Below, in pieces: positions 17,386-26,812 of a DNA stretch of 64,000 nucleotides. Origin of the DNA: Vibrio rhizosphaerae (GTDB taxonomy: Bacteria > Pseudomonadota > Gammaproteobacteria > Enterobacterales > Vibrionaceae); NCBI RefSeq assembly GCF_024347095.1, contig NZ_AP024903.1:3038001-3102000 (forward strand), read 5' to 3'. Position 1 is the stretch's first letter. Every line of letters starts with the position of its first letter. The translations under genes were made by a program, and so were the position numbers. The notes below the pieces were generated by a model. That model was not told the origin of the DNA. It worked only from the letters and a program-made list of their open reading frames with translations, and did no database searches.

Positions 17386-18990
17386 CTAGTTGATCGATTC
17401 ATTCAGTGCAACAGCCGATAAACCGTCACTGCTTGAAGAAAGGTGTGCCACGCCTTGTTGCCAAGGAAGATTTAATGTTTCAAGGAGAGATTCATTGGGT
17501 TGATTAATCACGATTTGGGTTGCTTGCTCGACCCCGTGAAGAATCGTGTTCGGAATATGAGTCCCCATCACAACCATCAGCACAATCAGCACCACCAGCG
17601 GACACACCGTCAGATAATTCACTTCACCTGATTCAACATGCTCAGGTGCCGCGCCCATAACGCATCCGGCAACCATCCGGGCAAATCCGGCCAGCACCAG
17701 CGTTAGTAGTAAAAGTAAAATGAGGATTAACACCGGATGTTGTGCATACAACCCGGAACAGATAATCAAAAATTCACTGACGAAAAGATTAAATGGCGGC
17801 ACGCCGCCAAGTGCGAGTGCTCCGGCGCCAAACAGAATACCGGTCCATGGGGCGATCCGGACCACACCTTTGATGGTATTCATGTCCCGGGTGCCATACT
17901 TGAGCATGATATTACCGGCCCCACAAAACATCAGTGTTTTACCAAGGCTGTGATTCATCATATGCAAAAGCGCAGCGAAGATACCCAGCGGACCGAGCCC
18001 AATTGCGAAAGCGATTAATCCCATATTTTCAACACTGGAGTAAGCCAATAAGCGCTTGATATCTTTCTGAACCAGAATGAAGAGAGCCGCGACGCCCACA
18101 GAGAGCACCCCGAATCCGAGCATCAGAGAGCGGGCAAAGTCACTGCCGAGCACAATCGAACTAAGTGTGAAATGACGCATAATGATCAGCAGTGCACAGT
18201 TTAATAGCCCTGCTGAAAGTAATCCGGAAACCGGGCTGGGTGCTTCTGAGTGCGCATCCGGTAACCACGTATGCATCGGAAATAAACCGGTTTTGGTCCC
18301 AAAGCCAATCACGATAAAGATAAAGGCAATTTGCATCAGTCGCGGATCAAGCAAATGGGCGTGATCCCGCAGTGTCGTCCATAGCAATGCCTGCTCCGGT
18401 GCATCGAATACGGCGACAGCATTGGCATAAGTCATCACGGTCCCAAACAGGCCAAATGCGACCCCGACACTACACAACATGATGTATTTCCAGGCCGCTT
18501 CCAGTGAGGAACGCTGATAATATAAGCCGACCAGAAAGACCGAACTCACGGTGGTTGCTTCAATTGCGACCCACATCATCATGATATTATTAGCGGTTAA
18601 AGCAATCAGCATGGTTGCCAGAAACAGATTGAAGAGTCCATAGAACAGTGAGACTTGCTTACCTGACAATTCACCGTGCTGATGCTCATGTCCGATATAC
18701 CCGACGGCATGAATCCCGGTACACAATGCCACCAACCCAAGCACAGCAAGAAACAGTGCTGATAATCCATCAAGCATTAGCCAATGTCCGGCGGAAAAAA
18801 TCGCACCATGCTCGAACACTTCGGCAGCCATTCCCCAACTGATGCCCCAAGTTGCTACCACACTGACCAGATGAATCACCACCGATAATTGTCGGAACTG
18901 GTCCCGCAGCGCAATACAAACAAAAGCAATCATCGCTGCAATGAAGGGAATGCCAAGCAAGTACGGAAATAGATTATTTACAGACATCAT
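17386..18990 (-). CDS. hyfF: HyfF, antiporter-like membrane subunit of hydrogenase 4
   Basis: This 534-aa NuoL/M/N-type proton-channel subunit has about 14 hydrophobic helices. Key motifs of the family are IEATTVSSVFLVG, LFPMHTWLPDAHSEAPSPVS and LAYSSVENMG, which contain charged residues of the proton path. It is one of three antiporter-like subunits in this cluster (with HyfB and HyfD), more than in hydrogenase 3. This suggests ion pumping coupled to formate oxidation; that remains inference. Confidence 0.94.
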   Translation of the reverse strand: MMSVNNLFPYLLGIPFIAAMIAFVCIALRDQFRQLSVVIHLVSVVATWGISWGMAAEVFEHGAIFSAGHWLMLDGLSALFLAVLGLVALCTGIHAVGYIGHEHQHGELSGKQVSLFYGLFNLFLATMLIALTANNIMMMWVAIEATTVSSVFLVGLYYQRSSLEAAWKYIMLCSVGVAFGLFGTVMTYANAVAVFDAPEQALLWTTLRDHAHLLDPRLMQIAFIFIVIGFGTKTGLFPMHTWLPDAHSEAPSPVSGLLSAGLLNCALLIIMRHFTLSSIVLGSDFARSLMLGFGVLSVGVAALFILVQKDIKRLLAYSSVENMGLIAFAIGLGPLGIFAALLHMMNHSLGKTLMFCGAGNIMLKYGTRDMNTIKGVVRIAPWTGILFGAGALALGGVPPFNLFVSEFLIICSGLYAQHPVLILILLLLLTLVLAGFARMVAGCVMGAAPEHVESGEVNYLTVCPLVVLIVLMVVMGTHIPNTILHGVEQATQIVINQPNESLLETLNLPWQQGVAHLSSSSDGLSAVALNESIN

Positions 18991-18994
18991 ACAA

Positions 18995-19642
18995 TTACCC
19001 TTTCAGTACAGTCAGTTGTTTCACATCCAGCGTATTGAGTTTGCGAAAAATTAACCGGGCCAGAATCACCATCACAATCACCGCAAAGATCGCGTCAATC
19101 GTAATTCCGATTTCCAATAAATGCGGCGCCCGGTGAGCAACCAGTGCCAGCATCAGTGATGAGCCATTCTCCATCAGGCAATAACCGAACAGCTGCTTGA
19201 GAATGTTTCTTTGCGTGATAATACAAAGCAGCCCGATAAAGAAATGAGCCAGCGATACAGCGAGGACAGGTTTGAGTGGTTGAACCATCGGCAGCGCCAC
19301 GGGCTGAATGATATAGAGACAAACCAAACTAATCACCGCGACGAAAACAGCGATTAACGCCGGGTGAAATAAGGGCTGTTCAGCCGCAGCATCCCGCATT
19401 TTTCTTAATTGGATATATAAAATCGTCGGTAACAGCACGACTTTTGAAATAAAAGCGGTCATCGACCAAAGATATAAATCTCTCGCACCATAATGGTCGG
19501 CGATAACCACAAAGAGCAGGACCAACACCAAAGACTGACAGGCATAGAGCCAAGATGCAGTTCTAGCCTGACGGGCAATCACCACAAAATAGGACGTGAT
19601 GACTAACAATCCGGCCAGATTATTCATCATGAGATCATCCAT
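18995..19642 (-). CDS. hyfE: HyfE, NuoK-like membrane subunit of hydrogenase 4
   Basis: This is a hydrophobic protein of about 215 aa with the family block FGYCLMENGSSLMLALVAHRAP and an EIGITIDAIFAVIVM segment containing the conserved acidic residues. The frame opens at 19675 inside hyfD, but ATG at 19642 follows AGGAG by 7 bases and gives MDDLMMNNLAG, like known HyfE starts. It lies 10 bp after hyfD ends and 4 bp before hyfF. Confidence 0.93.
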   Translation of the reverse strand: MDDLMMNNLAGLLVITSYFVVIARQARTASWLYACQSLVLVLLFVVIADHYGARDLYLWSMTAFISKVVLLPTILYIQLRKMRDAAAEQPLFHPALIAVFVAVISLVCLYIIQPVALPMVQPLKPVLAVSLAHFFIGLLCIITQRNILKQLFGYCLMENGSSLMLALVAHRAPHLLEIGITIDAIFAVIVMVILARLIFRKLNTLDVKQLTVLKG

Positions 19643-19652
19643 TATGCATCTC

Positions 19653-21092
19653 CTATTGAAGCCATGTTGAAGCAATCACACTCGATATCACCGACATTGC
19701 GATTAATACAACTAACGTTATTTTCATTGAACCGGGTAAGGGAGACATCCGCTCAACCGCCTCAGAAGGCTCACCGATAATGGTGCGGCCAAACCAATAC
19801 AACAGCCAACCAAATGTTGCGATAGACTCAATCAGTGCCAGAATCAACAGCGGAGTTAACCAGGCATAGGTCGCAGACAGATGAAAACCGGCTTCAAACA
19901 ATGGAAACTTACTGAAAAAACCATTGAATGGCGGAACGCCGGCGATTGCCATTGCAGCAATACAAAAGCCAATGCCTAATAGCGGTGATTTGCGAATAAC
20001 ACCTTTCAGTTGAGGCAGCATTCGGGTGCCGCAGGCATAGCTGAATGACCCAGCAACAAAGAAGAACAGACATTTAGCAAAAGCATGGTTGAAGATGTAA
20101 GCCACCCCGCTTTCCAGTGCCAGCGATGACCCCAGTGCAGCCATCGAGAGCGCCAGAAAAATATACGCTAACTGTGTGATCGTCGAGTAAGCCAGCAGAC
20201 GCTTCATATCTTTTTGCGGTAAGTACATCAGGAAACCGTAGATCATGGTGATCATCGCGCCGACAATCCCGACAATTCCGACGATTTCAGGGATCGTTCC
20301 GGCAGACAGAATACTACGGGCAAAAATGTAAACGCCCACTTTCACCATCGAAGCAGCATGTAAATAAGCACTTATGGGCGTCGGTGCATTCATTGCATCG
20401 GGAAGCCACATGTGCATCGGTAGTTGCGCCGATTTGCCCCATGCGGCAAACATAATACCAAACAGCACCACCATTTTGGCGACAGGGGTCAAGCCTGCAA
20501 TAGCGGTCAGTTCAAATGTTCCCGTCTGGACAAACATCGTTGCCGCAGCGATAAATAATCCCAAGGAAGCAATGTGCGTAACCAGTAAAGCTTTCAGGGC
20601 AGAACGAAATGCCAGTGGGGTCTGGTAATAACCGATCAGAGACCAAGAACAAGCTCCGGTAATTTCAAAGAACAGCAGCTGTCCCAGAATGGTTGAAGAG
20701 AAGACCAGCCCTGCCATCGCACCGATAAAGATCAACAGAAACACATAATATCGTTTCGCACCATGTTGAGCGTGTTCTTTGTTCCCGGCACTCATATACC
20801 CGAGAGAATAGACCGCCACGATCAACCCTAATCCGACCACAGCAACAGCAATCAGGGTACTGACTTTATCGAAAACCAGACCAAAAATAAGAACATGGCC
20901 GACATGCAACAATGGCAACGAAACCGCTTCACCAGCGGTTGAGAAAAAGAGATAAGACAATCCCCACGTTCCTAATGTCGCCAGTACAGCAAAACACTGA
21001 CAGATCCACTTTGCAGACTGCTCAGAGGCAAACAGAATGAAGATTGCCCCGAGAAAAGGCAGCCCAATAGTGAGTAATCCAATGATTTCCAT
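19653..21092 (-). CDS. hyfD: HyfD, antiporter-like membrane subunit of hydrogenase 4
   Basis: This 479-aa NuoL/M/N-family protein has about 14 hydrophobic helices and family motifs such as LPMHMWLPDAMNAPTPISA and LLAYSTITQLAYIF. Hydrogenase 3 lacks this subunit, so its presence marks the cluster as the hydrogenase-4 type (FHL-2). It starts 11 bp after hyfC. Confidence 0.94.
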   Translation of the reverse strand: MEIIGLLTIGLPFLGAIFILFASEQSAKWICQCFAVLATLGTWGLSYLFFSTAGEAVSLPLLHVGHVLIFGLVFDKVSTLIAVAVVGLGLIVAVYSLGYMSAGNKEHAQHGAKRYYVFLLIFIGAMAGLVFSSTILGQLLFFEITGACSWSLIGYYQTPLAFRSALKALLVTHIASLGLFIAAATMFVQTGTFELTAIAGLTPVAKMVVLFGIMFAAWGKSAQLPMHMWLPDAMNAPTPISAYLHAASMVKVGVYIFARSILSAGTIPEIVGIVGIVGAMITMIYGFLMYLPQKDMKRLLAYSTITQLAYIFLALSMAALGSSLALESGVAYIFNHAFAKCLFFFVAGSFSYACGTRMLPQLKGVIRKSPLLGIGFCIAAMAIAGVPPFNGFFSKFPLFEAGFHLSATYAWLTPLLILALIESIATFGWLLYWFGRTIIGEPSEAVERMSPLPGSMKITLVVLIAMSVISSVIASTWLQ

Positions 21093-21103
21093 CGTTTAAT
21101 CCC

Positions 21104-22060
21104 TCACAATCGAATCATATAAAATGCGAGTGCTAAAACAGCACAAGCAAAGGCAGACCAAGTCAGCCGGTGAGTATTCAGAAAACGGACGCGAGCCATA
21201 CTGTTTTCAACCAATGCTGCCAAAAAGAAAACCACAATGAGCTTGAGCAACAGAATCACCCCCGCGAGGACCAATGCCGTCAACGTTAGTTCAGCAGCCT
21301 TGCCCCACGGAAAGAATATCGCCAGAAATAACTGCGCAACGACCAGTTGCTTGAGCCCCAGCCCCAACTTGACCATCGCAAGTCCCGAACCGGAGTATTC
21401 ACTCACCGGGCCTTCCTGAAGTTCTTGCTCAGCTTCAGCGGCATCAAACGGCAGTTTTCCCATTTCAATAAATACGGCAAACGCGCAGGCAGCCCCCGCC
21501 AGAATCACCGGAATCGGCTGATTGAAACTGGCGGTTAACATGCCCTGACTGATGTATCCCAAATCGGTCGATCCCACCATCAAAGCCATCAGGAAAATAG
21601 CCAGCATTAACACCGGCTCGACCAACACCCCCAATGTCAGTTCGCGACTACTCCCGATACCGCCAAACATGCTATTGGCATCAATCCCGGCTAAAGCAAA
21701 AAAGAACCGAAAAATCGCCAGCAGATAGATATCGGTAATGACATCACCGGAGATCGGAAATGGCGACACCTGTGTCAGTGTCGGTAAAGCCATTGCAATC
21801 AATAACATGGTGACAATCAGAATCCACGGCATTGCCCAGAAAATGCCACCGGCATTCTCCGGCGCAACCGGCTGACGGCGCAGTAACTTGGCCATATCCC
21901 GGTAATCCTGCAACAACCCCGGGCCACGTCGGGAGTGAATTCTGGCTCTGATTACCCGTGAAAATCCGGTCGCCAGCGGTGTCAAAAGCAGCATGAATAA
22001 AGCCTGACCAAACGCAAGCGCCATCCAGCTTATCTCAGGCATATGTAGTTCAGGCATCAT
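21104..22060 (-). CDS. hyfC: HyfC, NuoH-like membrane anchor subunit
   Basis: This 318-aa protein has about eight hydrophobic helices. It carries the NuoH/HycD signature ARIHSRRGPGLLQDYRDMAK near the N-terminus and an acidic loop FDAAEAEQELQEGPVSEYSG, typical of the subunit joining the peripheral and membrane arms. Its start overlaps the hyfB end by 4 bp. Confidence 0.95.
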   Translation of the reverse strand: MMPELHMPEISWMALAFGQALFMLLLTPLATGFSRVIRARIHSRRGPGLLQDYRDMAKLLRRQPVAPENAGGIFWAMPWILIVTMLLIAMALPTLTQVSPFPISGDVITDIYLLAIFRFFFALAGIDANSMFGGIGSSRELTLGVLVEPVLMLAIFLMALMVGSTDLGYISQGMLTASFNQPIPVILAGAACAFAVFIEMGKLPFDAAEAEQELQEGPVSEYSGSGLAMVKLGLGLKQLVVAQLFLAIFFPWGKAAELTLTALVLAGVILLLKLIVVFFLAALVENSMARVRFLNTHRLTWSAFACAVLALAFYMIRL

Positions 22061-24090
22061 TTCACTCCTGATTCAAACGGAATAATAAGTAACACAATCA
22101 GTGCTATCACAATGTAGAGACAGTAGATGCGGAAATCTCCGCCCTGTAGCTTTCTCCCCCAGCCTCCGAGCGTCAAAGCGGCATCACAACAAGGCCGCAC
22201 CAAGAAACGGTCAAATACCGGCTCAACCGCCGCTGCGGAAATCAAAGCTCGCTGGTAAGTTCGTTTCATCCATCCTGAGGGATCAAGCGCGATCCGCAAT
22301 CGATAGACCGGAGAGAACATATAACGCAGCGGTTGCGTAAATCCGCTTGCAGACACGGTCATTCGTTGTTCATAAGCATATCCACATGCCCATGGATCAC
22401 CTTGATGGCGTCGTCCGAGGCGGTGTTTTTTAAACAGAGACAACACCAGCATTGGCACGATCAACAACACAATCAAACTGATCGTAATGACCGGTGTCGA
22501 AAGAATTGCCTGTGTGGTTGAGACCGGATGGAGTGCCATCCCCTGCTGCACATCGATTGGGGTAATTGCCAAGGTATGAGTCGCAACGTCAGAAATATAA
22601 GGTGAAATCCACGGGGATCCGACACCGAGAACAATACATAACAACGCCAGAAAACCCGTGCCGACCAGCATCGACCATCCGACTTCACGAGCCTGACTGC
22701 CGATGTTGCTCCGCGGCGCACCGGTAAAACAAATCCCATAGACTTTCACAAAACACATACATGCCAAAGCCCCGGTGATTGCCAGCATCACAACGGCACC
22801 GAGCCCTGCGGTGACCATAAAGACATGATGTTGCTGACTCATCTGGAATAAAGACTGATAAATGAACCATTCACTGACAAACCCATTGAGTGGCGGTAAT
22901 GCAGAAATCGCCATCGTACCAATCAGGAAAGTGATGGCGGTATAAGGCATCAACTTACCGAGTCCTCCCATGCTTTCCATATCTTTGGTATGCACCTGAG
23001 AAATGACCGAGCCGGCACCAAGGAAGAGCAGCCCCTTGAACACGGCATGATTGAGCAGGTGATAAAGCCCGCCCAACAAACCTAGAGCGGCGAGAACAGG
23101 ATGGCCGGATGCAGTGCCAATCATCGCGACCCCGACCCCCATAAGAATAATGCCGACGTTCTCCACGGTGTGATAGGCGAGCAAGCGTTTGATATCATGC
23201 TCCGCCAGTGCATACATCACCCCGAGAACAGAAGAAAAGGCGCCAAAGGCGAGCACCAGATATCCCCACCAAATTTCTGCACCACCGAGAAAAACGAGCC
23301 CCACTTTAATGATGCCAAACACCCCAATTTTAACCATCACCCCCGACATCAGTGCGGAGGCATGAGACGGCGCTGCAGGGTGCGCCTGAGGTAACCAGCT
23401 ATGTAATGTGATCATCCCGGCCTTCGCCCCAAAACCAAAGAATGCCAGTAAGAAGATCACGGATGACTCCCATTCAGGTAAAGACAGATGGGAAAAATCG
23501 GTGAAATTCAGGGTTCCGGCGGCCCGGTAAAGCATAAAGAAGGCGATCATGATGAGCACCGAACCGGCATGGGCAATCAGGAAATACTGCAGACCGGCAC
23601 GAATGCTTTTTTCACTCTGCTCAACCAACACCAGAAAGTAAGACGCCAGTGACATCATTTCAAAGAATACAATGAAGTAAAATGCGTTATCTGCCACAAC
23701 TAACGCAACCATCGAAGCAACAAATAGGTTGAGGAAAAGGCTGATCCCCCAAGCCCCTTTGCCCAGATACTCTTTCATGTAATGTAAGCCGTATATGGAA
23801 GCAGCAATCACAATCAGCGAAATCACCATCACCATAAATGCCGCCAGTCCGTCAAAACGGATGAGTAGTTGCGCAAAAGGAAAAGGGCTGAAAAGTTGCG
23901 CTTGCCACACTTGGTGGCTGATGAGCGCGTATCCGGCGCTGATCACGCCGATGATACCGCCAATTACCGAACATAGACTCGCCAGAGACACAGATAAAGA
24001 TTCCCGTCGAGAACAGCCAAACAAGGCCATGACGCAGGCGATGAGATAACACCCCATCGATAAGACCAACAGCGATAAAGGACTCATCAT
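22057..24090 (-). CDS. hyfB: HyfB, large antiporter-like membrane subunit
   Basis: HyfB is the HycC-like NuoL-family proton-channel subunit. The 677-aa protein has about 16 hydrophobic helices with FEMMSLASYFLV, MITLHSWLPQAHPAAPSHAS and LLAYHTVENVGIILMG, the charged sites of the family. It follows hyfA by one base and overlaps hyfC by four, indicating tight coupling. Confidence 0.95.
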   Translation of the reverse strand: MMSPLSLLVLSMGCYLIACVMALFGCSRRESLSVSLASLCSVIGGIIGVISAGYALISHQVWQAQLFSPFPFAQLLIRFDGLAAFMVMVISLIVIAASIYGLHYMKEYLGKGAWGISLFLNLFVASMVALVVADNAFYFIVFFEMMSLASYFLVLVEQSEKSIRAGLQYFLIAHAGSVLIMIAFFMLYRAAGTLNFTDFSHLSLPEWESSVIFLLAFFGFGAKAGMITLHSWLPQAHPAAPSHASALMSGVMVKIGVFGIIKVGLVFLGGAEIWWGYLVLAFGAFSSVLGVMYALAEHDIKRLLAYHTVENVGIILMGVGVAMIGTASGHPVLAALGLLGGLYHLLNHAVFKGLLFLGAGSVISQVHTKDMESMGGLGKLMPYTAITFLIGTMAISALPPLNGFVSEWFIYQSLFQMSQQHHVFMVTAGLGAVVMLAITGALACMCFVKVYGICFTGAPRSNIGSQAREVGWSMLVGTGFLALLCIVLGVGSPWISPYISDVATHTLAITPIDVQQGMALHPVSTTQAILSTPVITISLIVLLIVPMLVLSLFKKHRLGRRHQGDPWACGYAYEQRMTVSASGFTQPLRYMFSPVYRLRIALDPSGWMKRTYQRALISAAAVEPVFDRFLVRPCCDAALTLGGWGRKLQGGDFRIYCLYIVIALIVLLIIPFESGVK

Positions 24091-24091
24091 G

Positions 24092-24697
24092 TTATTTCTC
24101 CATATCCACAGTCAGTGAGCTGTTGGCAGTCACTGCTCTCTTGATCTTGCGGGCACGTTCTGTGGCTTCTTCACTCACCAACACAATTGCTCCGGTCGGA
24201 CAGACTTCCATACAGGCGGGACCATCTTCTCTGAATTCACACAAATCACATTTCACCGCAATACTTTTCACACCCGGTTCCCAAGCCAAGAGATCATGAC
24301 CAAATGTCCGAGGTACAGAAGTCGATGGATTACTGGAACGCGGCGTGGACGGTATATAGGTGTCATAACTATTGGCATGGTCAACAGGGCGACTGCCATC
24401 AAGTGCGATCGCACCGAACGGACAAGCGACAGCACACAAGGTACATCCGACGCAAATGGATTCATTGAGAAAGATACGGTCTGCTTCTTTGGTGATCGCC
24501 TGAACCGGACAAACCGTTGCACACGGCGCGTCTTCACAATGACGGCACATAACCGGAACCGTTGTGTCGTTATTTTTCACCACGGTCAAACGCGGGTGAC
24601 TTTGCAATCCGACTTTCTGGTGAACATCAGAACAGGCCGCCATGCATGTTTGGCATCCGATACACTTCTTAGGATCGGCAACTACAAATTTTTTCAT
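24092..24697 (-). CDS. hyfA: HyfA, 4Fe-4S ferredoxin-like electron carrier
   Basis: This 201-aa protein has four ferredoxin Cys clusters: CIGCQTCMAAC, CRHCEDAPCATVCP, CVGCTLCAVACPFGA and CDLCEFREDGPACMEVCP. HyfA is thought to pass electrons from FdhF or HydN to the hydrogenase core. It is a paralogue of the hydN product in this window and heads the 11-gene hyf operon behind a sigma54 promoter. Confidence 0.94.
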   Translation of the reverse strand: MKKFVVADPKKCIGCQTCMAACSDVHQKVGLQSHPRLTVVKNNDTTVPVMCRHCEDAPCATVCPVQAITKEADRIFLNESICVGCTLCAVACPFGAIALDGSRPVDHANSYDTYIPSTPRSSNPSTSVPRTFGHDLLAWEPGVKSIAVKCDLCEFREDGPACMEVCPTGAIVLVSEEATERARKIKRAVTANSSLTVDMEK

Positions 24698-24730
24698 AGC
24701 ATTCCCTGACAGCTAAATAATCAACTCAGG

Positions 24731-24746
24731 GGCAATAACCATGCCA
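24731..24746 (-). promoter_or_regulatory. Sigma54 promoter of hyfA-hycI operon
   Basis: On the minus strand TGGCATG, GTTA and TTGCC put GG and GC 10 bases apart, a near-consensus sigma54 -24/-12 element. The predicted start is near 24720, about 22 bp upstream of the hyfA ATG. Confidence 0.85.
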
Positions 24747-24775
24747 TTTGTATGATTTTATTTTTATTTTATAAA

Positions 24776-24788
24776 AATCAACAAATTA
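24776..24788. promoter_or_regulatory. Putative IHF site between enhancer and hyfA promoter
   Basis: The sequence aatcaacaaatta fits the IHF consensus WATCAANNNNTTR without mismatch. It lies in an A/T-rich stretch between the promoter and the upstream palindrome, where DNA bending would bring FhlA to sigma54 polymerase. IHF use is known for FhlA promoters; here it is inferred. Confidence 0.55.
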
Positions 24789-24850
24789 AAAACTTACTTA
24801 CTTTAAAATTCATCATTCTCGCAAGTAGTGCATCACAAAATCAATCACTC

Positions 24851-24870
24851 TCGACACTGGGTGTCGACAC
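24851..24870. promoter_or_regulatory. Likely FhlA upstream activator site of hyfA
   Basis: TCGACAC-TGG-GTGTCGA is an exact 7-bp inverted repeat, followed directly by the overlapping palindrome GTGTCGACAC (24861-24870). It lies about 105 bp upstream of the -24 element. The same GTGTCGA half site forms the palindrome upstream of hydN, and TGTCG half sites are characteristic of FhlA targets in E. coli. Confidence 0.65.
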
Positions 24871-24913
24871 TATTGACGAACCAAAGACAACCTCAGACTG
24901 AACGAAAAAATCA

Positions 24914-24946
24914 CAAAAAAAAAGAGGTTGGCACTGCCAACCTCTT
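24914..24946 (-). terminator. Rho-independent terminator of lysC
   Basis: Read on the minus strand, AAGAGGTTGGCA and its complement form a nearly perfect 12-bp stem, followed by a run of nine to ten T. It lies 30 bp past the lysC stop and separates lysC from the hyf control region. Confidence 0.93.
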
Positions 24947-24976
24947 CTGCATTTTCTTGCTTGTTCGTCGATTATT

Positions 24977-26338
24977 TTACCCGTTATTTTGCGGCTCAAA
25001 CAGATCCTGATGCAGCTTCTGAATCACACTTTTTGCGTCATCGGCATCAACCAGAAAACACAGATTATGATCACTGGCACCATAGCAAATCATACGCATA
25101 TTATAATCGCCGAGGGTACTGAAAACTTCTTTGGCATATCCCTTGGTCTCCATATGGTTACCAATTAAAGCGACCAGACTCAGATTGCGTTCGACTTCAA
25201 TATGAGCGAGTTCTTCCAGCTCAGCCCGGGCAGCCGCAGGAAGCTCAGGTGCGCCACCAGCCGTATCCGTCTTATCCAGCGTGATGGACACACTGATCTC
25301 TGAGGTTGTAATCAAATCAACCGAGATTTTATGCTTGGCCAGAATTTCAAAAACCTTGGCCAGAAAGCCATAAGCGTGGAACATTTTGGCACTGCGAATG
25401 GTCACCATTGTCTGATTGGCTCGCAATGCAAGGGCCCGGAAATAAGGTGAGTTTTCAACACGTTTCCGAATCCAGGTACCGCCTTTCTCCGGCTCTTTCG
25501 ATGAGCCGACAAAGACCGGAATACCGTGTCGCAACGCAGGCAGTAATGTAGAAGGATGCAGAATTTTTGCGCCAAAATTCGCCATTTCTGAGGCTTCATT
25601 GAAGCTAATTTCAGGAATCGGAGCCGCGTTCGGCACAATGCGGGGGTCAGTGGTATAAATTCCGGGAACATCCGTCCAGATTTCCAGTCCGGATGCCTGT
25701 ACCGCTTCCGCAATCAGGGCTGCTGAATAGTCACTTCCACCACGTCCCAAGGTCGTGGTATTCCCCTGTTCGTCAGAACCGATGAATCCCTGCGTTACTA
25801 CCAGATGTTTTTGACATAAAGGTGCCAGTTTCTCTTTCGCTTGAGAGGCCGTCACTTCGATTTGTGGTTCAGCCCGGCCATAATAATCATCTGTGCGTAA
25901 TACATCGCGAATATCAAATCTGACAGCATCGATACCCCGTTCTTTGAGAACCTGAGTCAGAATATGCGTCGAGATGAGTTCACCACAGGCAACCAAATGA
26001 TCGGTCAGCTTACTGCTGGTCTGGAAAGATGCAGCATCCGCGAGACTCGTTACCGTATCAAGAATCGCCTGAACCGCTTCTTTAACGGCGTCCTGCTCTT
26101 GTAACGATTCAATGATTGAAAAATGGATGTCAGATAATTGCTCTAAAATAGATGTCCGTCTTTCTGCATCCTGAACACCGTTGGCCAGTTCAACCAGCAG
26201 ATTTGTCACACCAGAACAGGCACTACTGACAACAAGCTTGGTGTCCGGATTACTTTCGATGACGGCAGCACAACGACTCATTGCTTCGAAGTTTGCCACG
26301 CTTGTTCCGCCAAACTTGGCGACATTGAGTGCACTCAC
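24977..26338 (-). CDS. lysC: Lysine-sensitive aspartokinase III
   Basis: LysC phosphorylates aspartate, the first step toward lysine, threonine and methionine. The N-terminal kinase domain shows VAKFGGTSVANF, TTLGRGGSDYSAALIAEA and IWTDVPGIYTTDPRIVP. Two ACT domains follow at about residues 300-450 (ISVDLITTSEISVSI and MRMICYGASDHNLCFLV). The length of 453 aa and the sequence fit the monofunctional, lysine-inhibited isozyme. A lysine riboswitch precedes it, so expression should fall when lysine is abundant. Confidence 0.96.
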   Translation of the reverse strand: MSALNVAKFGGTSVANFEAMSRCAAVIESNPDTKLVVSSACSGVTNLLVELANGVQDAERRTSILEQLSDIHFSIIESLQEQDAVKEAVQAILDTVTSLADAASFQTSSKLTDHLVACGELISTHILTQVLKERGIDAVRFDIRDVLRTDDYYGRAEPQIEVTASQAKEKLAPLCQKHLVVTQGFIGSDEQGNTTTLGRGGSDYSAALIAEAVQASGLEIWTDVPGIYTTDPRIVPNAAPIPEISFNEASEMANFGAKILHPSTLLPALRHGIPVFVGSSKEPEKGGTWIRKRVENSPYFRALALRANQTMVTIRSAKMFHAYGFLAKVFEILAKHKISVDLITTSEISVSITLDKTDTAGGAPELPAAARAELEELAHIEVERNLSLVALIGNHMETKGYAKEVFSTLGDYNMRMICYGASDHNLCFLVDADDAKSVIQKLHQDLFEPQNNG

Positions 26339-26450
26339 AGTATTTCTCCCACGACTTCCTAAAATAAAAAATGTTGTGTTGGGTAACCAACGTCCAATGT
26401 TCGAAGAGAGTATTTCTAGAGCAAAAATAGAGGCGATTCGATGAAAGTAG
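26339..26450 (-). promoter_or_regulatory. Expression platform of the lysC leader
   Basis: About 110 bases separate the riboswitch aptamer from the lysC start. I see no clear hairpin with a T-run, so control may act on translation or through Rho rather than an intrinsic terminator. No gene is present. Confidence 0.4.
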
Positions 26451-26625
26451 ACCTCAGAAGCTCTTCACCAGTTAGCACTGATGACAGTTGATGGGATTCA
26501 GCCCATTCACCCGACAATCCAAATCCACAACGATGGACTGTCTCGGCACTACTCCCCCTGAATATTCTGTCTTGGAGTTGAGGCTCCACAAAATACCTGC
26601 CTGGGCAGTGCTCCTCTTCTGCTTG
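26451..26625 (-). ncRNA. Lysine riboswitch (L box)
   Basis: The minus strand shows the conserved order of lysine aptamer segments. AGAAGAGGAGCACTGCCC comes at the 5' side, then GGAGCC, then GGGGGAGTAGTGCCGAGAC, then GGGCTGAATCCCATC. GGTGAAGAGCTTCTG closes P1 by pairing with CAGAAG. It sits directly upstream of lysC, the classical target in gamma-proteobacteria. Confidence 0.93.
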
Positions 26626-26636
26626 ATAGCTTAGGT

Positions 26637-26665
26637 ATTGAACGTTTTTGTCCTATCAATGTCAA
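26637..26665 (-). promoter_or_regulatory. Candidate sigma70 promoter of lysC
   Basis: TTGACA (26660-26665) and TTCAAT (26637-26642) are 17 bases apart on the minus strand. Transcription would start near 26630, just upstream of the riboswitch. The -35 is perfect and the -10 matches four of six positions. Confidence 0.5.
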
Positions 26666-26812
26666 TGACAAATTGAATGAAACTGGTCATTTTTTACCCA
26701 AATACTCAGTCCACAGAAAAATACTCGACTAGACTTGTGTCGGATAGCTTTCCTGACGGATAAGCGTTAGCCTGAGCACTTGCCAGTAAGTGTCAATGAA
26801 AGGAGTCAGCTT

